Notes: a model not told the origin generated them from the sequence alone. A stretch of DNA of 64,000 nt from Mixophyes australis (GCA_036250195.1 JAVHZZ010000005.1:133605249-133669248), one strand, 5' to 3'; numbered from the stretch's first letter, positions 10,563 through 21,995 are shown. Program-made: numbers and translations.

Positions 10563-10697
10563 GTTTTCTCATACACAGCTAGCAAAGAAATTCGAACGGA
10601 TGATTTATGTTTAGATGTCTCCAAGCTTAATGGCCCAGTCACAATGCTTAAGTGCCACCATTTAAGAGGCAATCAGCTATGGGAGTATGATCCAGTG
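10563..10697 (+). CDS. GALNT1: GALNT1 internal exon, ricin-type lectin domain
   Basis: An exon of exactly 135 bp (45 codons, phase 0) bounded by a pyrimidine-rich acceptor ending TTTCTTTAAG and a donor GTAGGT. It encodes [19 protein letters not shown], then [18 protein letters not shown], part of the C-terminal ricin-B lectin domain of a polypeptide N-acetylgalactosaminyltransferase. That Golgi type II membrane enzyme starts mucin-type O-glycosylation by moving GalNAc to Ser/Thr, and the lectin domain binds earlier GalNAc sites. From memory of the family, [10 protein letters not shown] and YDPV fit GALNT1 better than GALNT13. Neighbouring exons were not found here, so the flanking sequence is probably long introns. 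Confidence 0.88.
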
Positions 10698-12759
10698 GTA
10701 GGTATTCCTGATAACTTTGAATGTATTCTGCTCTGAATTGTAGTCTGAACAGTGTATTCACTGCAGTGGATAATTTAGGTAAGATAACATTTTACCTTCA
10801 TATTTTATATATTTTATTTATGAGCACTTGTTTTTAGGGACAGAGAGCAGTGCCTACTCCTCCAAACTAATCTTAGTCTTGTTATTGTATTGTATGATAA
10901 TATTTATTGATATAGAGAGTTTAATTTTTTTTGTTTTGTTTTTGAAATACCTTTTCTCGCATATTTTGTTATCCCTTATTGCTCCCATAAGAAACACCTT
11001 AATTGCAAGTAGGCCTTTGGTAGAGCGTTACGTCAAACTCGCTATTGATCTGCTCCAGGCTTAAGTATCTGTGGTATGATGATACAGGAGAAAGAGGCAG
11101 AGCTGACATAGCACTCTTCTTACGTTCATAAATGCTACAGCCCTTTCTTGTGAGTGTCTGATTTTATTATAGACCCTAACATCACAGGAGCACCACAATT
11201 CAGGTAGGGGAAATCAAGGGGGCTGTTGGGTTATATTTTAAAAACTATCATGAAAAGGCCAAATTATCCTTTTAAACATGGGACAGGGTGTATATGTTGT
11301 TTCTAATACACCATCGCTGACACTGAGACAAGAGTTTTTTCTTATTAATAATATCATCACAGGTGTTATGTCAAAGGATGATCAGCATAATATGTAACAA
11401 TATTTTAAAGTTAGCATTTACAAATGAGTCCATAGCAATGCCAGGTCTAACTTTGTTATAGTGCCTTAGTCATACTTGCCTACGCTCCCTGAATTCCCGG
11501 GCTCCCGAATTTCGGGGATTCCCCACGGACTCCCAGAAGTGTAGACAAAGCTAACTGAAAGCAACACTTCACCATGTATCCATGTGTACGAGAGCAAAAT
11601 GCAGAACCACCACTATTGACAACACAGCAGTAAATCTGTTCTTATTAAAGCCTACCCTTTCTCCAACCATTTAAAGTATTAAATTACAATTATTTAAATT
11701 TTTCATACTGACACTGCTAAGTGTTCACTTCGATTGGTATACACATAGAGAGATAGAGATATTTTTTTCACGGTATACTGTAAATGTGTGTGTATTATAA
11801 GGGTACAGTCATGCCCTTATATTAAGGTTGCATCTAATAAACGACATTCTGCCATTGGAAATCTATGAGAGGGGGGGCATGGTGTTTGAGGGTCTACATT
11901 TTAAAACATATTAAAGCTATTAAGCTGAAACTTGGCTTTCAAATGGAGAACTGTCCACAGGTGCCGCATGCCAATTTACAGCAAAACAGAATAAAAGATG
12001 ACAAATTTGGAATAAACTAAACTTCAAAATCTCTGCGTTTTTTCCACTTCCTGCTTTGCAAAAGTCGCCTTGTTTCTGGGTTTTTTGGAGAGCAAAACTC
12101 TGTGTACAGGGGTTTTAAAGACCTGAGGTTTCTTTTGTAAGAAAGCTATTAGGGCTGAGGAGTGCCTTTTTGAGGATTTAACATTTTGGGACATTTACAG
12201 TTTTTTTTAACAATTTGGTAAAATATGCCCCATTTTAAAGATAGGGGATTTTATAACGTTACGCATGTCAGAGGTGTGTGCTGGGTGTACTCAGAGTGGC
12301 TTCACTTGTGAGTATAAATATGGCTGACCCCTCTCGCTAAGAAATTTTCTAAAGTAAGCTGGAGAAATTAGCCATATTTGCGGGGTACAGGGACGATGGC
12401 TGGGGTTTTGGACTTTCAGGCGACACACACTAGCATTTTAAGCCCTGGCACCGCACTCATTATAAAATTTAATCGGTCCGTGCGGTGCCAGAGGTGGCTG
12501 TTACAGAGCCCATTTTAATCTACCCGCCCCTCAGTTACATCAGTTAATTTATTCACTGCACTGAGCTGGGGGTGGGAGATTTGAACTGCTCTGTTCTATT
12601 GCTGGATCTGGAGAGATTGGATTTATGCTGTAGCGCTCAGGAGATGACAGCCAGCCGAGGCATTATTAATAGTGGTGTTTTTCTTACTGTACATACATAT
12701 ATATCTGCCCGGACCTGAGTAACTTTACATACCACCAAACATCGGTACAGTTCATAGAC
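10698..12759. other. Intron, mostly unrecognised
   Basis: AT-rich intron after the GALNT1 donor. Around 11490-11540 is a short fold-back of CCCGGG / CCCGAATTTCGGGG words that looks like a repeat end. 12520-12585 is a dispersed repeat also present at about 43158-43225. Short open frames (for example 10828-11064) lack domains. The next GALNT1 exon was not found. Confidence 0.5.
12520..12585. repeat. Dispersed repeat shared with 43158-43225
   Basis: About 65 bp including GTTAATTTATTCACTGCACT and GAGCTGGGGGTGGGAGATTT, with only a few differences from the copy next to the ERV2 5' LTR. It is an unidentified interspersed repeat. Confidence 0.65.
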
Positions 12760-13225
12760 CCCCCCCCCCTCATCTGAGGAAAAGCCCCTCTCTGTAGACT
12801 GCAGCCTGTGTTAATGTCATTCAAAGGGAATGACACCTATATATTTTCAATCCCGATCCCCCCTCTCCCCCAGCAGTGTTTGCGATCCCGATACTCCTCC
12901 TCACCACAACAGTGTTTGCGATCCCGACCCCCTCCCCCTCCTTCCCCCCAGCAGTGTGCTTGCAATCCCAATCCTCCCCCCCCTTCCCCAGCAGTATATT
13001 TGCGATCCCGACCCCCCCCCCCCCTCACTCTCCACAGCAGTGTGTTTGCGATCCCTCCCCCCGCTCACTCCCCGCAGTAGTGTGTTTAAGATCCCAATCA
13101 CCCTCCCCCCAGCAGAGTGTTTGCGATCCTGTTCCCCCCCTCCCCCCAGCAGTGTGTTTGCGATCCCCCCTCCCTCCAGCAGTGTGTTTGCGATCCCGAT
13201 CCCCCTCCAGCACTGTGTTTGCGTG
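12760..13225. repeat. C-rich minisatellite
   Basis: Repeated units of roughly 30-40 bp built on CCCCAGCAGTGTGTTTGCGATCCC with variable C runs. Long proline- or glycine-rich open frames on both strands are by-products of the repeat and not genes. Confidence 0.88.
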
Positions 13226-14234
13226 GGGTCCCCCCACGCAAATTTTCACGGAACCAGCACTAGGCAAACCAGCCGGGGTTGATGGCACTATGGCAGGGGA
13301 ACACGCGGCAGGGGTCCCCCTGCCATAATGACAAAGCAACCCCAGGCTGTTCAGCACTAGGCTGGATTCCCTAGGGAGTGGGGTCTGCCGAAAAAAACTA
13401 GCGGGCCCCCCGTCTAGGGACACACAGCCCAGTGCTGATAGCACTAGGGCTTTCCTATACCCCTGGGCGGTGGGTGTAGGGTAATAATGGCGATTATAGT
13501 TGAAAGAAACAGATGCCATTTTGTTTTGTGAAACTACAAGCCCCAGCCAGTGTGCCATAAATAGTGTAGGCATTCTGCTACTTGTATAGCTACAAACCGC
13601 AGCATACCCATGGCAGCCAGGGAGAACCACAAGTGCCAACATACCCTGACACCCACGGCTGGCTGGGACCTGTAGTTCCACAAACCAAAATGTTTACAAA
13701 ACCACAACACCCTCATTAAAACCACTAACATTTAATACAAATAATAAACCCACAATAAAGACAGTAAACACCCTCATTTACACACTATATTTTTATTAAA
13801 AATAATAATTTCCCTATACTCACCACTGAAGTTTTCATCTGTCGTTAGCAGCTTTTAATCCTAAAATGGCTGTCAACCAAGTCCAAAATAAATTTGTAGA
13901 TCCAAAAGTCCTGCTTGAAATCTCTTCTGATCTTCTTGGGCATGAAGCCCCACTTGTTGATCGCAGTCTTCAGCCAGGAAGGCCCCATATTTTTAAAATC
14001 CATGATTCTTCTTGCTTATATATAAAACAGCAAAACTGCCGCAAACAGCTTCTACTAGGTAGAAGCTCCGATACACAATGAGCTTATTTTAGATTTTCCC
14101 ACAAGTGTGGGAAACCCCTAATACTATAAATAGACCTACTGCAATGAACTAAGTTCATTGCGTATTAGAGCTTCTACACTAGAATCTCTGTTTTAACAAA
14201 ATGTATATATGTCTCTGTTAATGTTACATGATTC
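13226..14234. other. Intron with unidentified repeat fragments
   Basis: 13226-13460 is GC-rich with a local hairpin (TATGGCAGGGG about 13290 pairing with CCCCCTGCCATA about 13317). 13500-13690 resembles a worn repeat in which an ACTACAAG / CTGTAGTT pair flanks the segment. No coding domain is seen. Confidence 0.45.
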
Positions 14235-15010
14235 AAGTTCGGGAGACTTATACATTTATTTGAATTGGAGGTTATAATATACTTTTATATATATCATTAG
14301 ATGCTTATCATTTCGTTTTATTCTTTATACTAAGACTTAGTTTAAAGATTAAGGGCTAGATTTACTAAACTGCGGGTTTGAAAAAGTGGGGATATTGCCT
14401 ATAGCAACCAATCAGATTCTAGCTGTCATTTATTTAGTACCTTCTACAAAATGACAGCTAGGAATCTGATTGGTTGCTATAGGCAACATCCCCACTTTTT
14501 CAAACCCGCAGCTTAGTAAATCTAGCCCTAAGTGTATTTCTCCTAAATCTGAGATTAATTTTTTTTACATATTCATGGTATATCTATCAAAAGAGGTTGG
14601 TTGTCTCCCATATCATCTGTTATCATTTATGTGGTGTTTGTAGTTTGACAGCACAATGGTTTACAATATAAAGGAGAGATATGATTATGGAGCTCTGTGA
14701 ATATGTTGGATATAATTATTCTAAAATCGAAATTGTGTTTTAAATATATATTTTTTATGTTTTTCTTTTGAAATGTATATTAATATATTTATTTTTTGGA
14801 TTTATATGTATTTATATTCCTGTGAAATTCCTATGATTCTAGATGGGGAGATTAATACACTTATCTGAATTGGAAGTAATATTTTATATATACTACTATT
14901 AGATACTGACCATTTGGTTATATATTATCAAGACTTCTTTTGAAGTTTAAGTGTACTCCTCCTGAATCCGAAAGAGGAAACATTTGCATATTCACTGCAT
15001 ATCTATTGAA
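14235..15010. repeat. Diverged tandem duplication, two copies
   Basis: 14235-14600 and about 14845-15010 share a worn colinear sequence (GGGAGACTTATACATTTAT / GGGGAGATTAATACACTTAT, AAGAGGTTGGTTGTCTCC / AAGAGGCTGATTGTCTCC). Only the first copy holds the MITE at 14354-14528, so the second serves as the empty site. Confidence 0.7.
14354..14528. mobile_element. Harbinger-type palindromic MITE
   Basis: Begins GGGCTAGATTTACTAA and ends with the inverse. About 75 bp of each arm are inverted copies containing CCCCACTTTTTCAAACC and CAACCAATCAGATTC, so the whole element folds back. TAA flanks both ends, the target duplication of PIF/Harbinger elements, and the paralogous empty site at about 14945-14953 has a single TTAAGTGT. 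Confidence 0.88.
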
Positions 15011-15049
15011 AGAGGCTGATTGTCTCCTTATCAGCTGTTACCATTAACA

Positions 15050-15260
15050 TGCAGCCCATCACACACACATTTTACTGACATGCAGCCCATCACACACACA
15101 TTTTACTGACATGCAGCCCATCACACACACATTTTACTGGCATGCAGCCATCACACACACTTTACTGACATGCAGCCCATCACACACACACACTTTGCTG
15201 ACATGCTGCTCACCACACACACACACACACACACACACACTTTACTGACATGCAGCCCAT
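15050..15260. repeat. 31-bp minisatellite with CA runs
   Basis: About seven copies of CATGCAGCCCATCACACAC plus ATTTTACTGA, with the CA run lengthened in later copies. Confidence 0.88.
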
Positions 15261-16199
15261 CACTTACCTTATTCATCCCATCTCCGCGCTGCTCCTCACA
15301 CATGGGACAGCACCTGTAACGTGGTGTGTGTCCCATGTGACACTGGGGCTCAGAGAGAGGGGAGGGAGGGGGACGGATCAGAAGATCTGCGGCCAATGAT
15401 AGTAGGTGGCTGGTCCCGAAGGAGGGGCCAGTCACCAAGCAATAGAGGCTTGGGCCGGTCATTAAACCGGCCCAAAATAGACTGATTCTGTCCGGCCCAC
15501 CCCGTCCCTGCTAATAACATTCATTCTTTTACCCGATTATAAAATTTTAATAGTTTCTAAGACAGTCCTTGAATTGCGAAAATTGCTGACAATAGCACAC
15601 TGTCCCTTCCTTTCCACTCATGGATCTAGACAATACAGTCTTTAATTATCATTCAGGAAAGTCTGATCACTGGGTATATGATAACCCACTCACTTTGATT
15701 TTATTGTGGCAACTACAATTTATCTGCCACACTTATCAGTAAAGACTTTGAGTTTATATGAGAGCTCTAATCCCCCCAGTGAGTGCTTTTTAAATACACA
15801 TGTCTTTTGTGTTTGTTTTTGGTTTTAATATTTCACATTTTTGTTTGGCAAGATGATGTCCCTTTATTTTTATTTCATAATTAATAAAAGTTACATTTTA
15901 GAGTGGAGTGCTATTTAGCCTTTTCTTATCGAACTCTGTTTCGTTTCTCTCTTTCCATAAATTACGCACTAGGCTAGCACCCCCTCCTGTATAAAATTGA
16001 ATTAATTCAGGAGATATAAATATCACACAGGATGTTCCCCTTTTATCTTTCTTTCTCCTTGTGTGGAGCATTCCTTTCTCATTTCTTGGTAGTGAGCAGA
16101 GCAGCACCATCGTGAGAACGAGCCAAGCGGCCAGCATCCCCGTCCTGATCCTACCCACTAACACTACACTACGGCACTGAACCCCTCACACTACTGTTA
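15261..16199. other. Intron with one orphan signal-peptide-like frame
   Basis: No recognised gene. A 79-codon minus-strand frame (15898-16137) starts with a hydrophobic MLAAWLVLTMVLLCSL stretch followed by basic clusters (RRKKDKR, DKKR). It matches no family I recognise. It abuts the ERV2 3' LTR and could be chance. Confidence 0.4.
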
Positions 16200-16538
16200 C
16201 GGCTAAACTCCTGCATTGCTATACAGGGGTATATTTAACCTGCAATTGACAAGCCAAAGCTAATATGTATAATGCTGTATCAGCAATGTGATGTATATGA
16301 TCGATCAGAGCTCGGAAAAAGAGACCACACAGCCTTGTCTGGTGTCCAAATTGAACTGGTTTAATCCTTCAAAATAGCTCATATTTATAACAAAATTACG
16401 TCATAATCACGTCAGTGGAAAATAATTAATTACATCAGTGTATAATATTATTTAAAATTGTTGCAAGCTTCTATAGAACTTTGAAGTATAAGTATAAAAT
16501 ACTGTTTCCGTCAGCATGGTGATTTCTGATATTTCTCA
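16200..16538 (-). repeat. ERV2 3' LTR
   Basis: 339 bp matching 42815-43153 with few differences. In element orientation it begins TGAGAAATATCAG. The outer end reads CGG where the 5' LTR has TGT. A minus-strand TATAAA lies at 16384-16389. Confidence 0.88.
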
Positions 16539-16799
16539 ATATCCTCCGATTCGCCATTTATTTCTTTAATCTGGAATTTTTGAGGTTGGTGCACTTCTTG
16601 TTTTTTGCAGAATTTTCGCTGACGTAGATGTTTTGCGGTTGTCTGTTTTATCCGGACAGGAAATTAACACAAAACTATCTGAACTTGACTTAAAGAAGTA
16701 AACCACCTTAAGTTGATCTGACAGAAAAACATTGGATGTTAAGAACATACATAGCATTATATTTGTTAATACCTTAAAACTTATTTCTGATTAGCTTAG
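16539..16799 (-). other. ERV2 3' internal remnant
   Basis: Between the 3' LTR and the hAT nest. Purine-rich GGAGGATAT on the minus strand directly before the LTR is the likely polypurine tract. The rest is non-coding and continues at 26415. Confidence 0.6.
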
Positions 16800-16861
16800 T
16801 TTATGATCAGGGCCATCTTAACAACATTATGGGCCCCCGGGCAAAGCAGTGCATCGGGGCC

Positions 16862-17016
<155 letters not shown>

Positions 17017-17060
17017 GTACTTGCTCAGTGACCCTTGGTTTTTTTTTTGCAGGTTTTTTT

Positions 17061-17190
17061 TAGGGATGTGCACCGGCGACTTTTGAGGTCTCGTGTTTTG
17101 TGTTTTGGATCCGGATTTTCGTTATTTTTGAGGTTCGGATTTGTCTCGCAAAACACTTGACGAAAGGTCTCGGTTCGGATTTAAGGTATT
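17061..17190. promoter_or_regulatory. hAT-B left subterminal CGGAT-type repeats
   Basis: Several words of the type GGATCCGGATTTT, GGTTCGGATTT and CTCGGTTCGGATTT follow the left end. hAT transposases generally bind short repeated words next to the inverted ends; that these are the binding sites is inferred. Confidence 0.55.
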
Positions 17191-17377
17191 GGATTCTGAT
17201 TTTTTTTGAAAAAAACATAAAAAGTTTAAAAATCAAGTTTTTGGGCTTATTTTCACTCCTAGGCTATTATTAACCTCAATAACATTCAATAACAAGCATT
17301 TCCACTAATTTACAGTGTATTCTGAACACCTTACAATATAGTTATTAGTCCAAAACGTTGCAACAAGGTATCTTTCT

Positions 17378-18631
17378 GGACTGCGTAGAGGAGTGGGTCA
17401 CCACAATATATATTAAAAACCCTGAACTTTTATGATTCGCACCAATAATTGTACCTGGACTGCGTAGAGGAGTGGGTCACCACAATATATTAAAAACCCT
17501 GAACTTTTATGATTCGCACCAATAATTGTACCTGGACTGCGTAGAGGAGTGGGTCACCACAATATCTTAAAAACCCTGAACTTTTATGATTCGCACCAAT
17601 AATTGTACCTGGACTGCGTAGAGGAGTGGGTCACCACAATATCTTAAAAACCCTGAACTTTTATGATTCGCACCAATAATTGTACCTGGACTGCGTAGAG
17701 GAGTGGGTCACCACAATATATTAAAAACCCTGAACTTTTATGATTCGCACCAATAATTGTACCTGGACTGCGTAGAGGAGTGGGTCACCACAATATATTA
17801 AAAACCCTGAACTTTTATGATTCGCACCAATAATTGTACCTGGACTGCGTAGAGGAGTGGGTCACCACAATATCTTAAAAACCCTGAACTTTTATGATTC
17901 GCACCAATAATTGTACCTGGACTGCGTAGAGAAGTGGGTCACCACAATATATTAAAAACCCTGAACTTTTATGATTCGCACCAATAATTGTACCTGGACT
18001 GCGTAGAGGAGTGGGTCACCACAATATCTTAAAAACCCTGAACTTTTATGATTCGCACCAATAATTGTACCTGGACTGCGTAGAGAAGTGGGTCACCACA
18101 ATATATTAAAAACCCTGAACTTTTATGATTCGCACCAATAATTGTACCTGGACTGCGTAGAGGAGTGGGTCACCACAATATATTAAAAACCCTGAACTTT
18201 TATGATTCGCACCAATAATTGTACCTGGACTGCGTAGAGGAGTGGGTCACCACAATATCTTAAAAACCCTGAACTTTTATGATTCGCACCAATAATTGTA
18301 CCTGGACTGCGTAGAGGAGTGGGTCACCACAATATATTAAAAACCCTGAACTTTTATGATTCGCACCAATAATTGTACCTGGACTGCGTAGAGGAGTGGG
18401 TCACCACAATATATTAAAAACCCTGAACTTTTATGATTCGCACCAATAATTGTACCTGGACTGCGTAGAGGAGTGGGTCACCACAATATCTTAAAAACCC
18501 TGAACTTTTATGATTCGCACCAATAATTGTACCTGGACTGCGTAGAGGAGTGGGTCACCACAATATATTAAAAACCCTGAACTTTTATGATTCGCACCAA
18601 TAATTGTACCTGGACTGCGTAGAGGAGTGGG
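17378..18631. repeat. 77-bp minisatellite of hAT-B
   Basis: About 17 near-identical units starting CTGGACTGCGTAGAGG and containing GTCACCACAATAT and AACTTTTATGATTCGC. Units vary at AATATATTAAA / AATATCTTAAA and GAGGAG / GAGAAG. The array is interrupted by hAT-C at 18632 and resumes at 20444-20530. The unit resembles the longer hairpin-bearing repeats at 20753-21486. Confidence 0.95.
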
Positions 18632-20443
18632 CAGGGCCTGATCAACCACTAGGCTGACCAGGCTGCAGCCTGGGGCGCTGGGTCCCGGGGGGCGCTGCAC
18701 TGTGGGTATTTTTTATTTTTTTTTAATTTTTTATTTTTTTTAAAAAATTTTTTTTTTAAAAAAAAAAATTTTTTTTTTTTTCTTCATTCATTTTTTTTTT
18801 CGGGGTGGGGGAGGGGGGGGGGTCGCCGCTGGGGATCGCCGCGGGGGGGGGGGGTGGAGGACTCGACGATCAAAAGCATTGGTGGTCAGTGGTTAGCAAC
18901 ACACAGCCAATCGCCAGGCTGCCTGTTGCTGTGCAGCAGACAGGAAGCAGGACGTCTTCACTTCCTATCTGCTGATCTGAGGAGAGGAGCGACGCTGGCA
19001 CAACTACAGGTAAGTGAAGGGGGGAACTGCCCTGCATATCTATAGGGAGGGGGGGGGGGAACTGCCCTGCATATCTATAGGGAGGGGGGGAACTGCCCTG
19101 CATATCTATAGGGAGGGGGGGGGAACTGCCCTGCATATCTATAGGGAGGGGGGGGAACTGCCCTGCATATCTATAGGGAGGGGGGGGAACTGCCCTGCAT
19201 ATCTATAGGGAGGGGGGGGTAACTGCCCTGCATATCTATAGGGAGGGGGGGGGGGAACTGCCCTGCATATCTATAGGGAGGGGGGGGAACTGCCCTGCAT
19301 ATCTATAGGGAGGGGGGGAACTGCCCTGCATATCTATAGGGAGGGGGGGGAACTGCCCTGCTTATCTATAGGGAGGGGGGGGGGAACTGCCCTGCATATC
19401 TATAGGGAGGGGGGGGGAACTGCTCTGCATATCTATAAGGAGGGGGGGAACTGCCCTGCATATCTATAGGGAGGGGGAGAACTGCCCTGCATATCTATAG
19501 GGAGGGGGAACTGCACTGCATATCTATAGGAAGGGGGGGGGGAACTACCCTGCATATCTATAGGGAGGGGGGGAACTACCCTGCATATCTATAGGGAGGG
19601 GGGGACTACCCTGCATATCTATAGGGAGGGAGAGGGGGACTGTCATACAAATCTATAGGGTGGGAGGGGGGGGGGGACTGCCATGAAAATCTATAGGGAG
19701 GGAGAGAGGTTGATATGTATGAAGGAGGGCAGAGGAGGGGGGCTGATATATGTGACTGGGGGAGTTTTGATGTGACGGGGGGGGGGGGGGATAGCTAGCT
19801 AGCAGAGTGGAGGTAAGGAAAATAGCTGCAAGGGGGATGGATGCAGGGTGGGAGGTAAAGAAAATGGCTGCAGCAAGGGTTAAGGAAAATGGCTGTGGGG
19901 GGGGGGGGGGTTGTGGTTAAGGAAAATGGCTGCAGGGGGTATTTAAAAAATAGAGCAGCTTTGGGGGGCAGAATCTCATGATTGTGTGGTGGTCACATGG
20001 GTGGTCTCAGCAATCACTAGAATACTAAATATTAGTGAGATGGGGCTGGTAGAGGTTTGTATTTGATTGACAACAAATATTCAGATATTGCATATATATG
20101 CCTGTCCAATGGGGTACTTTTAGCTGGCCATAATGGAGTGTTTTGTTTTAACTAAAGGGCCTAATCATTCAGGGTTTGCATTATAATACATTTTTGCATT
20201 TTCAAAAAAGGACGCCAACTTTCCAGAAGCCAGCGAGAGGATAACAAAGTTGCAAGAGAGAAGAGCAAGGACAGGTAAGAGACAATGGCACAATCTGTCT
20301 AAATTTGAATGCTGGAGAATACACCTGAACATTCATATTCAGGAGTGTTCCTATACACCTATATATTCGGAGGAGGGGGCATGGGGGGGGGGGCGCTGCG
20401 GCCGTATTAGCCTAGGGCGGCCAGAACCCTTAATCAGGCCCTG
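18632..20443. mobile_element. hAT-C: non-autonomous hAT inside the minisatellite
   Basis: Inverted ends CAGGGCCTGATCAA and TTAATCAGGCCCTG are flanked by identical 8-bp repeats GGAGTGGG (18624-18631 and 20444-20451), which are minisatellite sequence. It is 1812 bp with no transposase: homopolymer A/T and G stretches, a G-rich 30-bp array and unrecognised sequence. Confidence 0.92.
19015..19695. repeat. G-rich ~30-bp minisatellite of hAT-C
   Basis: About 20 units of AACTGCCCTGCATATCTATA followed by a run of 5-10 G. Units at the right edge are degenerate. Each unit supplies a long G-tract on the plus strand. Confidence 0.95.
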
Positions 20444-20530
20444 GGAGTGGGTCACCACAATATCTTAAAAACCCTGAACTTTTATGATTCGCACCAATAA
20501 TTGTACCTGGACTGCGTAGAGGAGTGGGCA

Positions 20531-21700
20531 CTGGGCACCACAATAAAATATATAAGAAACCTTCAACAGATCTGCATTACACTACACATACGGCTGCTCC
20601 TCCATCCTCTCCATCATATACATGTTGGAGTTTTAGCGTGTGACAACCTCTTGTTTTTGATAATGTCAGTGCATTTTGAATATTTTTCAATTTGCCCCAC
20701 ACCACTGAATGTACTTTATCTATGATACGCAATACGCATCTATCTATCTTGACTGCGTAGTGTGGTGGCCCCGGTACACAATTTGGTACCGAGGCCACAA
20801 TATAATTAAAAAACCCTCCACGTGTCTGAATTCCACCAAACAAGTATCTGGACTGCATAGTGGGGTGGCCCCGGTACCCAATTTGATACCGGGGCCACAA
20901 TACCTCCTCCAAACATGGTACAGACAATTCGTCATTGAGATCCCAGACAGACAGGGTCAAAGTGTTATTGTTTGACTTTGTAAACCCAAAAAACTGTCCC
21001 TGTTGCACATAGTCGTGCAATGAAGACTGACTTTTTCATTTAAAGGCACGATCTTTCAAGTGTAGTGTTTGTAAGTCTAAGTCATATTATACTTTTGGTA
21101 AAATTGGTTTATTTTGTTCCTCTTTATGGTAATTAATTAGTAATAGAATTAAAGTATGAAATAGAATTAAAGTATGAAATAGAATTAAAGTATGAAATAG
21201 AATTAAAGTATGAAATAGAGTGGTATAGAGTTGTAGTGTGGTATAGATAGAGTGGTCCACACAATATAATAATAAAACCCTCAACTGGTCTGAATTCCAC
21301 CAAACAAGTATCTGGACTGCGTAGTGTGGTGGCCCCGGTACACAATTTGGTACCGAGGCCACAATATAATTAAAAAATTGGGCATCAACTGTCACCGTTG
21401 TTTAATATCTGATACACCTAAATATGGACTGCACAGTGGAGTGGCCCCGGTAGTAAATTTGGTGCCGGGGCCACAATACCTCCTCCAACTTCCAAGTGTA
21501 GTGTTTATAAAGACAGACAGCGTCGAAGTGTTATTAGTTGACTTTCTTAACCCTAAAATTGTCCCTGTTGCAAATATTCGTGCAATGGACAGTTACTTTT
21601 CTATTGAAAGACTCAAGCTTTCAAGTGTAGTGTTTATAAAATATAAACAACAATACAGTAGTTTTAGAGCACGTCAATACCTCTTGTTTTAAATTATGAC
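20531..21700. repeat. Decayed transposase-derived repeats of hAT-B
   Basis: Contains four longer units (20753-20803, 20853-20910, 21317-21368, 21426-21486) with CTGCGTAGTG, then GGCCCCGGTAC / GTACCGAGGCC hairpin arms, then CCACAATA. They resemble the transposase coding stretch 23682-23736. 20593-20664 resembles coding 23036-23108. 20930-21070 and 21500-21640 are two diverged copies of a non-coding block (CAAGTGTAGTGTTT). It is not open in any frame. Confidence 0.78.
21143..21222. repeat. 18-bp tandem array
   Basis: Four copies of AGAATTAAAGTATGAAAT. Confidence 0.93.
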
Positions 21701-21879
21701 ACGGCATTTTACTTTTGGTTTAATTTCTTGAATTTTTTTACATTTGGTTTTACTTTTTGAACATGGCAAACGACTGTTGATTGGTCATATAATGCAAAAA
21801 AAAAAGTTCCAAGATTGAATTGTCCTTGGGCCCTCACACCCACCCTTATGTTGTTGAAATAGGACATGCACACTTTAAA

Positions 21880-21935
21880 AAACCAATCATTTCAGCGACA
21901 GGGCCTACCAAACAACTTTGGCTGAAATGATTGGT
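21880..21935 (-). other. Hairpin downstream of the hAT-B transposase stop
   Basis: AACCAATCATTTCAGC (21880-21895) pairs perfectly with GCTGAAATGATTGGTT (21920-21935) across a 24-nt loop, about 60 nt past the stop. The related element at 57494-57549 has a hairpin at the same place with different stem sequence. Confidence 0.7.
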
Positions 21936-21995
21936 TTGTTTGGGCCCCCACACCAAAAAAGCTATTCATCTCTCCCTGTACAGACTAAACAGGCT

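Noticed and set aside
12808..13328. Long proline-, serine- and glycine-rich frames on both strands
   Set aside because: They follow the C-rich minisatellite in every frame and have no domain or start context.
17378..18631. Evenly spaced repeat that could be mistaken for a CRISPR array
   Set aside because: The whole 77-bp unit is conserved, with no unique spacers and no cas genes, inside a eukaryotic transposon; it is a minisatellite.
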